From contig JAGYYN010021654.1 in NCBI GenBank assembly GCA_021441665.1, positions 1 to 35,722 of the forward strand: a stretch of 35,722 nt of DNA. Direction: 5' to 3'. This document shows positions 22,012-34,719 of this stretch, in pieces; the stretch's first letter is position 1, and each line of letters begins with the position of its first letter. This DNA is from Euplotes cf. woodruffi 2 WChen-2021 (taxonomy: Eukaryota > Ciliophora > Spirotrichea > Euplotida > Euplotidae). Under the pieces are notes generated by a model that did no database searches, was not told the origin of the DNA, and worked only from the letters and a program-made list of their open reading frames with translations. Position numbers and translations under genes: made by a program.

Positions 22012-24135
22012 TTAGTACCTAAACGCCTTTCGAGAAGGAAACTTAACTTGGTCGTTTAGAAGAATCTTCGACTGCTTTGAAGTTGGGTGGTGTTCGAAGT
22101 CAACATTAAACTCTGTATCTTTATTCGCTTTGTAGCTTTCATGGTAAAAATTTCTAAATTAATTATTATCCGACTTCGAATAACAACTGCTTACTTGTTC
22201 TTAGCATTTGGACTGGCATTTTGTTGATTTAGCTTTTCTCGAATTCCTAGTTATATAATGATTAAACTATACTTTGAATTAGTGAGTTCGAATCATCAAG
22301 GCTTGATTTAGACATCAGCCTTTTCAAATGTGCTTTGCCATATTGAGTACTAATGACTCTGATGTCTTTATCTCTCAGCAAGTCTTTTATCTGCAGATTA
22401 AGCTTTAAGCTTACTGAACAACCAAAAATCATATTGTCTGATTTGTTCTTCTGTCGCTTGGTTAAAAACCCAGGGAATCCTTTGTTAGTTTGGTAAAACA
22501 GTTTCTCATCTCTTTTGATCTTTATCGACCTCGAGGAGTTGCGAGTCGATGTCCTGCAGTTTGACGGAACGACTCCTTTATCTTCATTCGGGCTGATGCC
22601 TCTTGTCCTTGTGAGCTTTTGCTTCCTTCACGATGATAAAATTGCTTACTTGTATTTTTCTGTAAAGAAAGCCTCGCTTTCGGATTTGAATAATACTTTA
22701 TTTGCCGCATGTTAAGCCTCTTGGTTTTGAGTAGTTTGTCACTAGGTACTCATCTCACTGAACTATCGCGGGAGCCTTTTTATTGATCTCAACTAGTTTA
22801 CTGAAGAAGTTGTCCAAGCTTAGGGGGACATCAACTTCACCGAATTCAGGCGGCTTGCTTTCTGTGGTTCCATCAGACTGCTTAACCTCGTCGATTTTCT
22901 TGCTATCATTAGTCCCCTGGTGATTTTTATTGCAATCGAGCTGATCTTTAGCTACAGAGCTTGTTGGTTCAATTTCTTTAGTCGTAGTTTGCTGGATCGA
23001 TTTACTATTTCTGCCGTAGTTATGTCTTTTTATAAACTTGATGCACCTTTTCTTGATCAAGTTTTTATTTCGATTTCTGTCGACCTTTTGCAACTGCTTA
23101 TTTTATAGCTAAAAATATTAAGTGTGCTTAAAACCCAAAATACCCATGTTTTTGAAGTGAGAGTGGTACTTCTCACTCTTCAAGCTATTTTGGCTCTGGT
23201 TTTGCTGGTGAACTTCACTTTTAAACGGCCTAACTGTGACTTGATTATGTTTCGCCTCTTTGATCGGCTCGATGACAGAGGGCTTTCTTTTACTCCTCTT
23301 GTCTTTAGCTTCGGAGATTGAGCATTTAGAAGCTTCATCTGCTGATACAAAGTCAGCGGATCAGTTTGAGGTACTTTGGATCTTTAGCTGTCTTTCTGGA
23401 TTGATTCCTGTAAAATTATCAAAAACGTACCAAAGTTTCTATTTCCAACACGTCTCGATACAGATTGAGTTTTCGAGATCGTCTGAATCGAACTTGAAAT
23501 TTGATCGTTCAGCATAGTCGGAGTTAACCTTGCAGTCTTCGGATTTGGAGCAATGTATTTTTCTTTATTTTAACGGCAACTCAATTTTTAAAGGCACTCG
23601 CTTCGAACAGATCTGCAATGACCCGTTGTTAATCCCCATAAAATGGAATGCGTATGTTCTCTTAGAAAACATATTTATTTTGCTTTTGATATCTGAAATG
23701 GATTGGGTGCTAGCAAAGTTGTCTTGCTTTGAGAGAAGCAAGTTACTATCTTTATGTTTAGCCCGCGGAGTCTTATTCGACTTCTTCTTCAAGTGCGACT
23801 CAAAATTATAAGCCATTTTGCTGTTTTGTTTCGACATCCTGAACCCAGTTGAAGACTTAATTTTTCTCGAGTCTACCAAATTGTGATACCACGCATCGTG
23901 AGGTAATAATTTAATTCATAGTAATATAAACTTACTGTTATGATCTTTATTTTGTTCGAGTCCAGAAACAGGGGTGAAGTTATATCCGTGAATGAGGTAA
24001 TCTTTACTATAGTTAATTCATATTCCATGTGGTCAAACAGCTGTAATTAAAGCAAAGTTTAATAATTATAGCTTATCAAGACTAATACGCGATTTGGTAC
24101 TGAAATCAACTCATTTACATTTGTATACTCTTCAT
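22012..24135 (-). CDS. Unknown basic protein with six frameshifts
   Basis: Read from ATG 24135 (MKSIQ...) through short introns to V-C-P-H-G-I-C-I-N-Y-S-K-D-Y-L-I-H-G-Y-N, then a Ser/Lys-rich chain of about 600 residues ending ...F-P-S-R-K-A-F-R-Y at the TAA 22012. Shifts proposed, all +1: AAA-TAA 23565-23570, 23098-23103 and 22698-22703; AAG-TAA 22646-22651; CGA-TAA 22522-22527; AAC-TAA 22485-22490. In-phase introns include GTACGT...TTTACAG near 23400 and GTATAG...AACTAG near 22240-22265. Composition is uniform across all joins, which supports one gene, but with no known family each shift rests on openness alone. The two non-lysine sites are the least sure; decay of a pseudogene cannot be ruled out. 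Confidence 0.55.
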
Positions 24136-24214
24136 TTATTTATATTTCGGGCTTGGTTTGAATAATTACTGATGCTTATTTTATTATTAATTTTAGTATG
24201 CAAAATTGATTAAT

Positions 24215-24766
24215 ATGGACGATGATATATGGGGAGACATCACTCAACCTCAGACTGATGAATGCTTTCAGCTGTCTCAGACTGAAAGAAACAACCAGTT
24301 CAACAAAATCTACAACAGCGGATATCGAGACGGCCTTGAGGCTGAATCCGACACTGTTTTAGATGAACAGTTTAATCTTGGGTTTAAGGCTGGTATAAGG
24401 AATTTCTAACTAACAAAATATTTTAACGCCGATTTATTTAACTTTTACTAGGCGCAAGCCAATGGAAGTGATATAGCAGACTACTTGGAAAAATCGAGGC
24501 GTTAAGCAGCATCCTATCAATGCTCAAATCACCAAAGAAGGAGGAAATAGAAGAACTCAGCACTGCATTGCAGAATATATTCAATACTCTCACAGTAAAT
24601 CTCATCTTTAATCATTTAGAAAAATACGATTAAATCAAATGATCCAGATATAATCGAAAAAGTTAAAATAAACGAAAGCGCGATTAATGAGAATCTTAAA
24701 ACTGAAGAAAACGCAGCTGTAGTACAGGAGATAGAACAGAAGATTATTCAGCTTATAAATGGATAG
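24215..24766 (+). CDS. Yae1/LTO1-like protein
   Basis: Exons 24215-24392, 24452-24594 and 24620-24766 (introns 59 and 25 bases) join in phase into about 155 residues. It starts MDDDIWGD. The core YNSGYRDGLEAESDTVLDEQ followed by F-N-L-G-F-K-A-G-A fits the repeated G-x3 pattern of the Yae1 N-terminal domain (GYxxGxxxGxxxxxxxGFxxGFxxGa). Yae1 and Lto1 form an adaptor that recruits the cytosolic Fe-S assembly targeting machinery to the ribosome-recycling ATPase Rli1/ABCE1; which partner this is cannot be told. One of the usual glycines is replaced (A-E-S-D). The C-terminal half is helical and acidic. Ends TAG, one of few TAG stops here. Confidence 0.75.
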
Positions 24767-24774
24767 TTTCAATT
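24765..24774 (-). other. Candidate chromosome breakage sequence
   Basis: AATTGAAACT (minus) overlapping the last two bases of the Yae1-like gene's TAG stop. Confidence 0.35.
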
Positions 24775-24897
24775 TTAGTGCAACTTTAAGCACTTTCAAA
24801 TCATATCGAATATAATATTAATAATCATAATACACCTGAGATATATTTTACCAGTATCTTTAGCAATATATAATTTTAGTAAATTTACCTTCACTGT

Positions 24898-26473
<1,576 letters not shown>

Positions 26474-26735
26474 AATAACGGAAATGGTAATTATCGCGCA
26501 ATCTAATGCTTTATACTATACTAAAAATTTCTTTATAAATTACTCAAAAATATCCAATTTACAAGCGATTATTTCCATTTATAATTATATTTCTACAGGT
26601 TTTTCGCAAATCAAAGTACTACTTTTTCTCATAGTAATATCGAATTTTACAGCCGAATGATTTAAAACCGAAAATTCTTATTATTGGTGAATTTAAAATT
26701 AACCAACATTCAAGGAGTAACATTAGCGTTGAATA

Positions 26736-28824
26736 TTAAATCTTGTGTTGAGTCGATTCGTATTCCAATATATCCTCTTCTATTTCATCTTCTATCTTTT
26801 CTTCTGTTATATCGTTATCCTCGTCTTTTAAATACTTTCTAGTGCGATCAAGAATCGATTCAGAGAAAGTCGGTCTTACGTCGATGTTTTTCCTTGCGAG
26901 GTAGTCGATTTTATTAACCGTCTGCATGATCAACTGAGTGTATTCCTTTTTAAACTCGAATAAGTAGTCAATTTGGTCCATGATCATATTGAAGTACTCG
27001 ATTAGCTGTGTGCTTGGCTGCGGTCACTTGAGCTTAGCCTCTTCTTTGCTCTTTCCGTACGTCTCTCACAGCACTGAAAACACGATAGAGCTCGACAGCA
27101 CGCCTGAAATGTTGAAGAAGTCCAAGGGCTTTAAAGTCTGAAATTTCGTCATCTTGTTGCGCCCGATGTACAGCTCGGTATCGCTTCTGGAATGAGCCAT
27201 GCTGCGCAAGTAGCTCATAACTTCACTGCTGCGGAGATCATCTTCGTTGAGCACCCGGAGGTTGATTGACTCGAATAGAATGCGGATTTTATCGCTTTCA
27301 GAAAGCGTTTCAAACCGATTCTGTAAAAGAACGTTTGTAAATAGTTTAAATCCAACTTTCAGCTGCTTTTCGAATTTAATAAGCTCAGGCCTGGTCGTGT
27401 CCGGATTCATTTTCTTTAAGTGCATCAAGAGTTTTTTGAGAGAATATATTGTCATGAATATGGTTTTGTTTGAGCTTTCGAACACTTCATTTTTACCTAA
27501 AACTACTATTGTCTTGAAAAGAAAATATAGCACTGCTTGATCATGCGGAAGTGTTGAGTATTTAAAATTCGTTGCATCTTCATTATTTTCATCAATGTAA
27601 TGGTTCATCGTCATTGAGGAAAGCAAGTTTGTATGTGTCTCTAAATCTTTAAAATTCTTCGTCTCAGTAAGGTACATCAAGAGCCCTTTTTCGTGGATTT
27701 TCATACATTTAAGTATCTGATCTCCAGATATTAATCAGTTGGCTTGGTAAAGCCCTCTGTATAGTATCTGAGTATCGACCAGCCACTTTTTATGATCTCT
27801 GACTTGCTTAAACTTAACTAACCGGTTATATTCACTTGTCTTGAACAAAAGCTCGCTCATCAATATAAAAATATTATTTGTTGACTTTGCGAACTACTTG
27901 AGGGCTAAGGTAAGAAAGAGAGTATCAAAGTTTTAAAATCCCATCAAATTCGAATTTGTCCATGCCTTTTTCAAGTATGAAGTCAATGACTTCAACAGGA
28001 AAGTTGATATCGTTTTTATACAAGATTACTTCATTCATAAATACAACTATGCTATGTAGGAACTCAGATTCCTTCATATCAGATGATCGGTTATTCATCA
28101 ATCTTCGCATTTTATCTTCGAGCTTTAAATATAGTTGTTTTGAGATCTCGTTATTCGAGATCTTCCTGATGAGTTTAAAGCACTTTGCGACATCAATAAT
28201 ATTCATGTCTTCGATCCTGGGGGCGACTATGGATTCGATCTTCGTAAGATCATTCACTTTATTACTATACAGGAAGTCATTTTCCATCTGGGTTAAAAAC
28301 TCAATGATTTTGATGTCTTTTTGCGGTCTTATCTGCTCTACACAATGTCAGCGAGCTGCAAAGCAGTGCGCTTACCTGCGCTGTGCTCCTCAGCCGGCTC
28401 TGCCTGCGTCCTGCAGCAAGATCAGCGGAACACTTACATCGGTCGCTTTCTAAACTCTCTGCTGATTTTTGGCTTCCAATCACCGGCATTTGGGCTTCTG
28501 CCGCTGGCCAAAGGCCTGGCCGGCAGCTTGGCCAGGGGTGCTGCTGAAGGGGCTCGAAGGGCGGTCAGGAATTTTCGCTAAAATCACACGTTTTTGGAGG
28601 AAAAGGGCAAATTGAAAATAGAGACTGCATGATGATTTGATGATGTAAGAAAGATATTTTTGTGAAGGATTAAAAATTAGGGTTTTAGTGATTTTAAAAG
28701 ATTTTGAGCTTTGAAGATGAAGTCGAGGGAGCTCATGGTGAAGAGGAATATTAGATATGTGAGGATGTAATATAGTTCTACTTACTTTTATCAACTTTAG
28801 ATTGTTCATTTTTAAGGACATCAA
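26736..28824 (-). CDS. Probable mitochondrial helical protein
   Basis: Exons 28786-28824, 28438-28577, 28376-28410 and 26736-28355 join exactly in phase; introns are 208, 27 and 20 bases. The N-terminus (R-K-F-L-T-A-L-R-A-P-S-A-A-P-L-A-K-L-P-A) is Arg/Ala/Pro-rich with no acidic residues, a strong mitochondrial presequence, and explains the GC-rich island at 28376-28577. The body is alpha-helical with 35-40 residue spacing (DVAKCFKLIRKISNNEISKQ, FLHSIVVFMNEVILYKND, L-K-L-C-Y-S-L-S-Y-L-S-P), reminiscent of FASTK/RAP-type organellar RNA-binding proteins; I cannot confirm a RAP domain. A +1 at AAA-TAA (27874-27879) joins V-R-K-V-N-K to N-I-F-I-L-M-S-E. The C-terminus is acidic. Confidence 0.72.
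27874..27879 (-). other. +1 frameshift site AAA-TAA
   Basis: Q-V-V-R-K-V-N-K then TAA; +1 continues N-I-F-I-L-M-S-E-L-L-F-K-T for over 370 codons to the acidic C-terminus. Confidence 0.85.
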
Positions 28825-28931
28825 TATTAATATAAAATATATGAGATCAAAAAAATCAAATTACTTATTGAACATGATAAGAATACTCACGAAAAGACAC
28901 TAATGTATTTCAAATGTCAGATCAATTTTTT

Positions 28932-31720
28932 TTATAGTTGACTATCTGGAACCTTTAACATTCCAGATCTTTCATTATCTGATAAACTTGAATTCATCTT
29001 TGATTCTGTAATATTTGCTGCGAGTTGGAGTGAAACAAGTGAAGGTCTAAAATTTGCAGGACTAATGTTTAGAGTTCTATTAACACTCTTTTTAGAACTA
29101 CTGTTGACAAACTTCTTCAAAACTTCATACTGCTTTTCTTCTGTATCTACTATCCCTTTCATTGTTTTTCTCATTTCTGACTGATTTCTAACTGAAGGAC
29201 TAAAATTAACACGAGAAGTGATAGCATTTTTGCTCGTCTGCACTTTAATTTTAGGAAATTCGTTTTTGATATCGGATTTTGAAGTTTTCCCATGAGTAAG
29301 AGACTTTGTATTTCCAACATTGTGCCTTGCTCCTTTATTAATATTCAACTTTCCAATGTTAATATGACTGATGTTCATAGTTTGTGGTTTTAGTTCACTA
29401 AAACTATGTGGCATTTCAGTTGAGATCTTCAGTTTATTATAATCCACCGCTTTTCTCGCTTCGAGTACAGAGTAATATTCACTCAGCATAGATCGGTACA
29501 TTTCCTGTTGTCTCGTGAGTTCTCTTTCATGAGCTTCGACTTCTTTCCACGCCATTTTTACATCAGCAGAGGTTGTCCTTTTGAAGCTGTCTACATCTTC
29601 TTTTAAGCCTTCTATCTCTTTCGAAGTCAGAAGTGAAAGCCTCCTCATCATGTCCCTCATTTTATCGATTTCTTCATTGATTCCAGAAATACTGCCTTCG
29701 AGTCTTTCCTTAGAGAGACTATTAGCCAAATCTGCTTTGTTCTTTTCCTTTTCGATTTCTAGATCCGAAGTGTTTCTGATTCTTTTCGGGGAAATCTTGG
29801 CTTCAGCGTACCTCTCTTTCGCAAAGCGTTTTAAGACGAGGTCGTGGTTGTCATCGATCTTCTTTTTAAAGTCTTTGAATTTCTGCGCGAGTCGGTCTCT
29901 GAACTTCACAGTGTCTTTCTTGTAGTACTCAAAGTTCTTGTTGATCTTCTTCTCAATTGCGATCATGTCCTCGGCCATTCCGACTTTGAATTCACTGAAT
30001 TCCTTAGTAAACGTGTCGTTGAAGATAGCTTCTAAAGCCTCGATTTTAGCCCTGTTTTCGTTAGTTTTGTTCAGCACTTCGTTAAACATTACCATCACCT
30101 GATCAGCTTTTATATTCTTTGATTTATTTGGATTTCAGCGACTTCAACGCAGCTTTAGACTGAGAAGACTCTGAGGGAGCTCCAAAGCTCCTCATCTCGT
30201 TAGCGTACGACTTGTCATTGTTCTCTCCTTCGTTTGCTTTGGTTCTATTGCCTCCGTCAAGTTCGGTCTCCGACGGCTCGACGTTGCTAAGATGCTTAAT
30301 ATGCATCTTTTTCAGCTTTGATCCTTTTCCTTCGATTTTAGGCACGTTAAGCTTTGTATTCGCGGATATGATTTTATCTGTAAATTACGGGGAAAAATTA
30401 CTATTAAGCGGCGTTATTGAGTTCTTTTCTCTTGCTGTCACCTTCGACTGCTGATTTAGCTGCAGGACGTCCTGAATGTCACTTGACGTTTCTCTCTTTT
30501 TGTCTTTCACAACGATCTTTCTGATATTTGAGTTTTTAGGCTTGATGTCGCCTTTTTCTTTCTTATTTTCATTTTCGACTTTGATCGGACCGGTTTTTTG
30601 CTTATCAGAGAGGACTTCTGGCTCTTTCTTTTTAGCTGTCACTTGGACGTTCATTTGCTGCGTCTGGTTGATGCTTTCTTTCATCTCGTCATCGTTCAGT
30701 TTAAGTTCTTTTGGCTTAACTTGTGACTGAGGCTCTGCATTTGCTTCTTTGCCTGCTTTAGGCTGCAATTCTTGTCTTAGCTGGTCTTCTAAGTTACCTT
30801 GAACTTGAAGAGGAATTGTTTTAAGATTTTGAAGCTTTTCTTGATTCGATATATTATTTAGACCTTCAGATAGTGGCTTATCAGCAGAATCCTCTATAGT
30901 TTGGACTTCATTGATGATCAACGGGTTGCTAAAGTCCTTCAGCTCTTCTCTTTTAGTCTGAGATGATCGAACTAAATTTTGGAGGTTGGACCTGATCGTT
31001 TTTGCGCTTTTCGGAGTAGATGGTTCTTCTGAGATCTTGATTTCATCGTTTTCATCCTCGTCCTCATCTTCTTCAAGTTCGTCTTCATCTAAATTTTGTT
31101 CTTCTTCGATTCTGTCGTTAAGGATACTTCCATCAGGAGTTGCGACATCTTCTTGGCTGTCAGTATCAGAAGATTCTAATCGTTGGATTTGGCCTTGCAT
31201 ATCATCGAGTCGCTTGTTAAGCCTTATAGTGGTATCGATTGTTTCTTTATTTAAAGTTTTCAAGTTCTTCCTTCAGCAAGTAATCGTAGAGCTTCCTCGA
31301 GAGTTCTCCTTTGAAATCTTCGAGTTTTATATTAAGCATTTCGATCTCGCTTCTTGCGATGCTAACTGCCTTGTCAAATTTATTCTCAACGACGTACATA
31401 TTCGCTTTGTTATTCAGCCGGACGCTGATATCGTCGTTGGTTACGAATTTTTCAAAGTTGCGAGTGAATTCGTCTTTTAAAGACTGAACTGCATCGCTCA
31501 TTCGTGAGGAGTTCTCCTTGTTGACCATTTCAAGCGTCGTCTTCATTATTTTAAAAGTGATGAGGTCGGTTTTCATGTTCATCTCACAAGTTTTAGTGCG
31601 GTTTTCGACTTCAGCAATTCTATATTGTTATCAGCAGGGAATTAGGTCGAGGTACCTGTCGTAGACCTTTTCAAACATCTTTTTGACCTTTTCTTGATTC
31701 AGTAGATTTTCTGTGATCAT
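28932..31720 (-). CDS. Acidic and coiled-coil protein
   Basis: Starts M-I-T-E-N-L-L-N-Q-E-K-V at 31720. A 36-base intron joins Y-D-R to I-A-E-V-E-N-R. A +1 at AAA-TAA (31247-31252) and another at AAA-TAA (30124-30129) follow, with a 24-base intron near 30368-30391 that removes an apparent in-frame TAA. Order: coiled coil (31250-31600), acidic run (DEDELEEDEDEDENDE near 31060), Gln/Lys-rich linker, basic stretch, a second long coiled coil (about 29450-30090) and a Ser/Asn-rich tail ending ...V-P-D-S-Q-L. About 900 residues. No enzyme motif; likely a structural or scaffold protein. The coiled coils recall the first gene of the window, but I could not establish homology. Confidence 0.75.
30124..30129 (-). 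other. +1 frameshift site AAA-TAA
   Basis: A-L-K-S-L-K-S-K then TAA; +1 continues K-S-K-N-I-K-A-D-Q-V-M-V-M-F-N-E into the second coiled coil. Confidence 0.85.
31247..31252 (-). other. +1 frameshift site AAA-TAA
   Basis: E-E-L-E-N-F-K then TAA; +1 continues K-E-T-I-D-T-T-I-R-L-N-K-R-L-D-D, keeping the coiled-coil heptads going. Confidence 0.88.
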
Positions 31721-32125
31721 CGATAAATAATTTTATTTATCAGCCATGCTTAATAAATCAATTCAAATCATAGCATTATCAGTTCGGGTATTTAATGCTA
31801 ATATTTGCGGGTTTGCTAATCATCAGTTGTATTTGCGTTTGATAAAAACATCAATTATATAAATCAATAACGTTACAGTTTAAGCTATAAACCAATAATT
31901 TACTAAAATTCACATACTAACAGTGGTTTGTAATATGACACAAATTTATATTGAATCTGACGGAATTATTTTAGTGAAGGTTAATAGTTAGAAACACAGC
32001 TGTAGTTGTTATATGCGTTTATGATCGCAACAACTGTACTGCAATGCAACAGACTGAGAATCTAGATCAGATAGAACTGCTTAAAATTGCACACGGAATT
32101 GTAGATATCCCCAAGACTCAACATA
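31721..32125. other. AT-rich intergenic stretch
   Basis: Divergent gap. ATTGAA core at 31950-31955. A small inverted repeat (AGTTGTT...AACAACT) lies near 32004-32035. A frame from 32044 (MQQTENLDQIELLKIAHGIV) overlaps the next gene's start and may be its true N-terminus. Confidence 0.5.
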
Positions 32126-33452
32126 ATGTCCTTACTGAGTCCAAAACAGATCAGAAAAATCGAAAAAAGATAAGAAAAGAATTAAAAAGGAGAAAGAAAA
32201 AGAAAAAGAAAAGATTAAAAAATCAACAAAGCAAAGTAAAAAATCGAAAAAAACGTTGGCAAAAGAAAACGACTGTTCTCCGATTGACAGCCTTTTCGAA
32301 TCGGTATGTGAAAAACCCACTCAGCAGTTTAGCGTTAATTTGCAAAAGATACTGGTTAAAATTAAAGTGAAGCTTGATTTGAATAAACCCTCTTTAGGCT
32401 ACTCCGACTCTTCAGTTATACAAGACTGGATCGATGATACTTCTTATGACAACATCCAGCATGTGAATGGCCTTTTGCTTTGTGAAGAAGAGTTCTCAAA
32501 CAACTACGACAAACCCGGACTGCCAGTCGTAATCGCAAATGTCATGTCCGAATGGGAAGCCAACAACTGGACCCTAGAAAATTTATCCGAAAAATACGGC
32601 GAGATCAATTTTTTAGTCGGAGGAAGCGATTTCTCTGAAGAGCGGTCTGCAATGAAGTTCAAGCTGTTTGTCGAATACGTCCAAAACAACACTGACGACT
32701 TTCCGCTACTTCTCCACGACTATGGCTTCAATCGAAGGCAGAGCACAAAGCCGATTAAAGACGACTATAAAGAGCCGAGTTTCTTTGGCAAAGACTATCT
32801 CGGTTACATGGCGGAGGCTCGGCGACCTCCTTGGAGGTTCTTCACAATTGCTCCGAAAAGAAGCGGACTGAAAATATACCGCAATCCCTATCGTGAGAGC
32901 ACGTGGGATGCGGTTATTACTGGCAGAAGGCGCTACGTTTTATTCGAGCCCGAATGCCCGAAAGAATTGCTTAAAGGTAACAGTTCAAAGGACACTCGTG
33001 CGAATTGTGAGCAAATAGAGCCGATGGTTTACTTCGATAAAATACTACCGAAGATCATTAAGTGTGAAGAACTCAAACAGCCGTGAGACCAATACGAAAT
33101 GTACCAGTGAATTGTGAATGCTGGAGAACTAATCTACATTCCCTCAGGCTGGCACTATTCGTTTGTAGCTCTTGAAGATAGTATCTCGGTATCTCAAGGC
33201 TTCACGAGCCTTGTAAACTTTGATAGCGTCTGGAGAGCAATGAGAGTCAAGGACAAGCGCCTTGCCTACCTCTGGTACGAATTTATACATCGGTTCGAAC
33301 CGCTGGCCTCCAGGCGAATTAAACTGTGAAATGAAAAAGATGGATGCATCGAGTGGGTCAAGGAGTTCGAGGAAAAAAGACAGCAGAAAGTAACCAACGG
33401 ATTGATATCGTTGACATCTGAACTTAATAAATATAAAAATAGTAATATATAA
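32126..33452 (+). CDS. JMJD6-like JmjC protein, metal site degenerate
   Basis: Proposed start MSLLSPKQIRKIEKR at 32126 with +1 at AGA-TAA (32168-32173) into a Lys/Glu-rich stretch; a start at 32044 with a -1 slip on A-AAA-AAG (32162-32168) is an alternative. The body follows JMJD6: N-N-W-T-L-E-N-L-S-E-K-Y-G, ARRPPWRFFTIAPKRSG, Y-V-L-F-E-P, C-I-V-N-A-G-E-L-I-Y-I-P-S-G-W, ISVSQGF. The C of CIVNAGE is TGA. Active JMJD6 has H-x-D and a distal His that bind Fe(II), plus a Lys for 2-oxoglutarate. Here the H-x-D position reads Y-R-N (L-K-I-Y-R-N-P-Y), GWWH reads GWHY, and the Lys region reads G-R-R-R-Y. Catalysis as a lysyl hydroxylase is therefore doubtful; it may be a binding protein. Stop TAA 33450. 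Confidence 0.85.
32168..32173 (+). other. Possible +1 frameshift at AGA-TAA
   Basis: R-K-I-E-K-R then TAA; +1 gives K-K-R-I-K-K-E-K leading in frame into the JmjC body. Competes with a -1 slip model from a start at 32044. Confidence 0.45.
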
Positions 33453-33828
33453 ATAAAATATTGAACTCATTCAAAATGTCTTCAGTTTTAATTATCTGCG
33501 ATTCACACTTGCTGTTTATTTTTGTTGATTTTCAAATTGAGTTCCAAATGCCTGAGAACTGAGTAAATTGTCGAGTTTATTCTATATTTCTATCAATTTT
33601 TATCTCGCATAGTTATTATTGTGGGTTACTAGGGATTAGTAAATTGCTGCATTTAACTAAATAAATATTTATGCAAATAATATTGTGATTTTCAAGCTTT
33701 AAAATATGCACAGTTATTTTCGGATAAACTCAAAATGTGATTAAAGTGGGTATTTTAGTGAAAATAAAGCAAAAAATAATTTTTAAAGTCTCTATTTAAA
33801 ATTATTTCACAAGCAATCTGAAAAAGCT
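33453..33828. other. AT-rich intergenic stretch
   Basis: Convergent gap between the JmjC gene and the small coiled-coil gene. No coding signal seen. ATTGAA core at 33460-33465, just after the stop codon. Confidence 0.6.
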
Positions 33829-34486
33829 CTAAATCTGTTTGAAATACGGATACTCTAAAGCTTTAGTTACATGAAGAAAGTTTCTCTCGTTGACCAGCGC
33901 TTTCATTTCGGTATTGGTGGAATCAAGCAGCTCAAGCACACTCAAATACTCCTATATTTATAAGCATAAGCTAGATTGCTAATATTTATACTTACAGCCA
34001 AAAAACACAATTGAATGAGCTTAATTAATATAAGCGAAACTAATCTAAGGTTTCATTTTTAATTTTTCCATCATTTACTACACATTTATTTCCTTAAGTG
34101 ACTTCATCTCATCTATCTCCACATAAGTTGATTTTTTATTTAAAAAGTTCCTTAATTATTCCAATTTTTTAATAAAATAAAAATACACCATTAAAATCAC
34201 CAAAATCCTCGCTTGAATACAAAAAGTACCAAAAATTAATAAAACCCGTAAAAACTTGAAAATAATAAAATCATATTCAACATGTGTTTGGGAGTACTGT
34301 TCGCAGTGCCTTGTACTTTTTCTTCAAAATGGAGTATTTCTTTTCAACCACAGTCTGTTTCTTCTTATCGAGTTCTTCGTCTTTGTCGCTTTTGCCTTCG
34401 TTGTCTGCTTTCGAGTCCATTCCGTCAGCATAGTCCATCTTTTCGTCGCTGATGTGAGCCTGCATCTTGTCGAATTCCATTGACAT
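33829..34486 (-). CDS. Small coiled-coil protein
   Basis: Starts MSMEFDKMQAHISDEKMDYA at 34486, an acidic N-terminus, then K-K-Y-S-I-L-K-K-K-Y-K-A-L-R-T. An intron (GTACTC...AATTAAG, about 34151-34291) joins E-L-F-K, and a +1 at AAA-TAA (34136-34141) gives K-K-S-T-Y-V-E-I-D-E-M-K-S-L-K-E-I-N. A further intron, ending at 33952, joins E-Y-L-S-V-L-E-L-L-D-S-T-N-T-E-M-K-A-L-V-N-E-R-N; its donor is unclear (GTGTAG directly, or GTAGTA with an extra small exon). Ends ...Y-P-Y-F-K-Q-I, TAG 33829. The helix after Y-x-x-L-K-K-K resembles short chromatin-complex coiled-coil subunits such as INO80E, but this is weak. Confidence 0.5.
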
Positions 34487-34497
34487 CGAATCAGAAA

Positions 34498-34507
34498 TAT
34501 TTCAATA
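34498..34507 (-). other. Candidate chromosome breakage sequence
   Basis: TATTGAAATA (minus), 11 bases upstream of the small coiled-coil gene's ATG, in the gap before GOT1. Confidence 0.4.
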
Positions 34508-34719
34508 ATTCGTCGAAAATTTAGAATTATTATAAATTTGCATTTTTGACCAAAAATAGCAATTTTATAGGAAAAAATTTAAAGTCAGGGGAAAAATGAT
34601 AATTACTGAAGTAAATGAATTTGGTTTGGTGGATGGTTTGAGTGTCAAAATCAAAACTGATTGAGAATCAAAATCAAAATTATATAAACTGCAAAATTTA
34701 ATATAATTTAAAAGTAAAA

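Noticed and set aside
28321-28581. Plus-strand ORF in the GC-rich island
   Set aside because: It is the antisense shadow of the spliced presequence of the minus-strand gene, whose introns and phases fit exactly.
34045-34050. A separate tiny gene from 34074 with +1 at CCT-TAG
   Set aside because: Intron models joining the exon at 34486 to the exon at 33951 are in phase and give a continuous coiled coil, so this start and shift are unnecessary.
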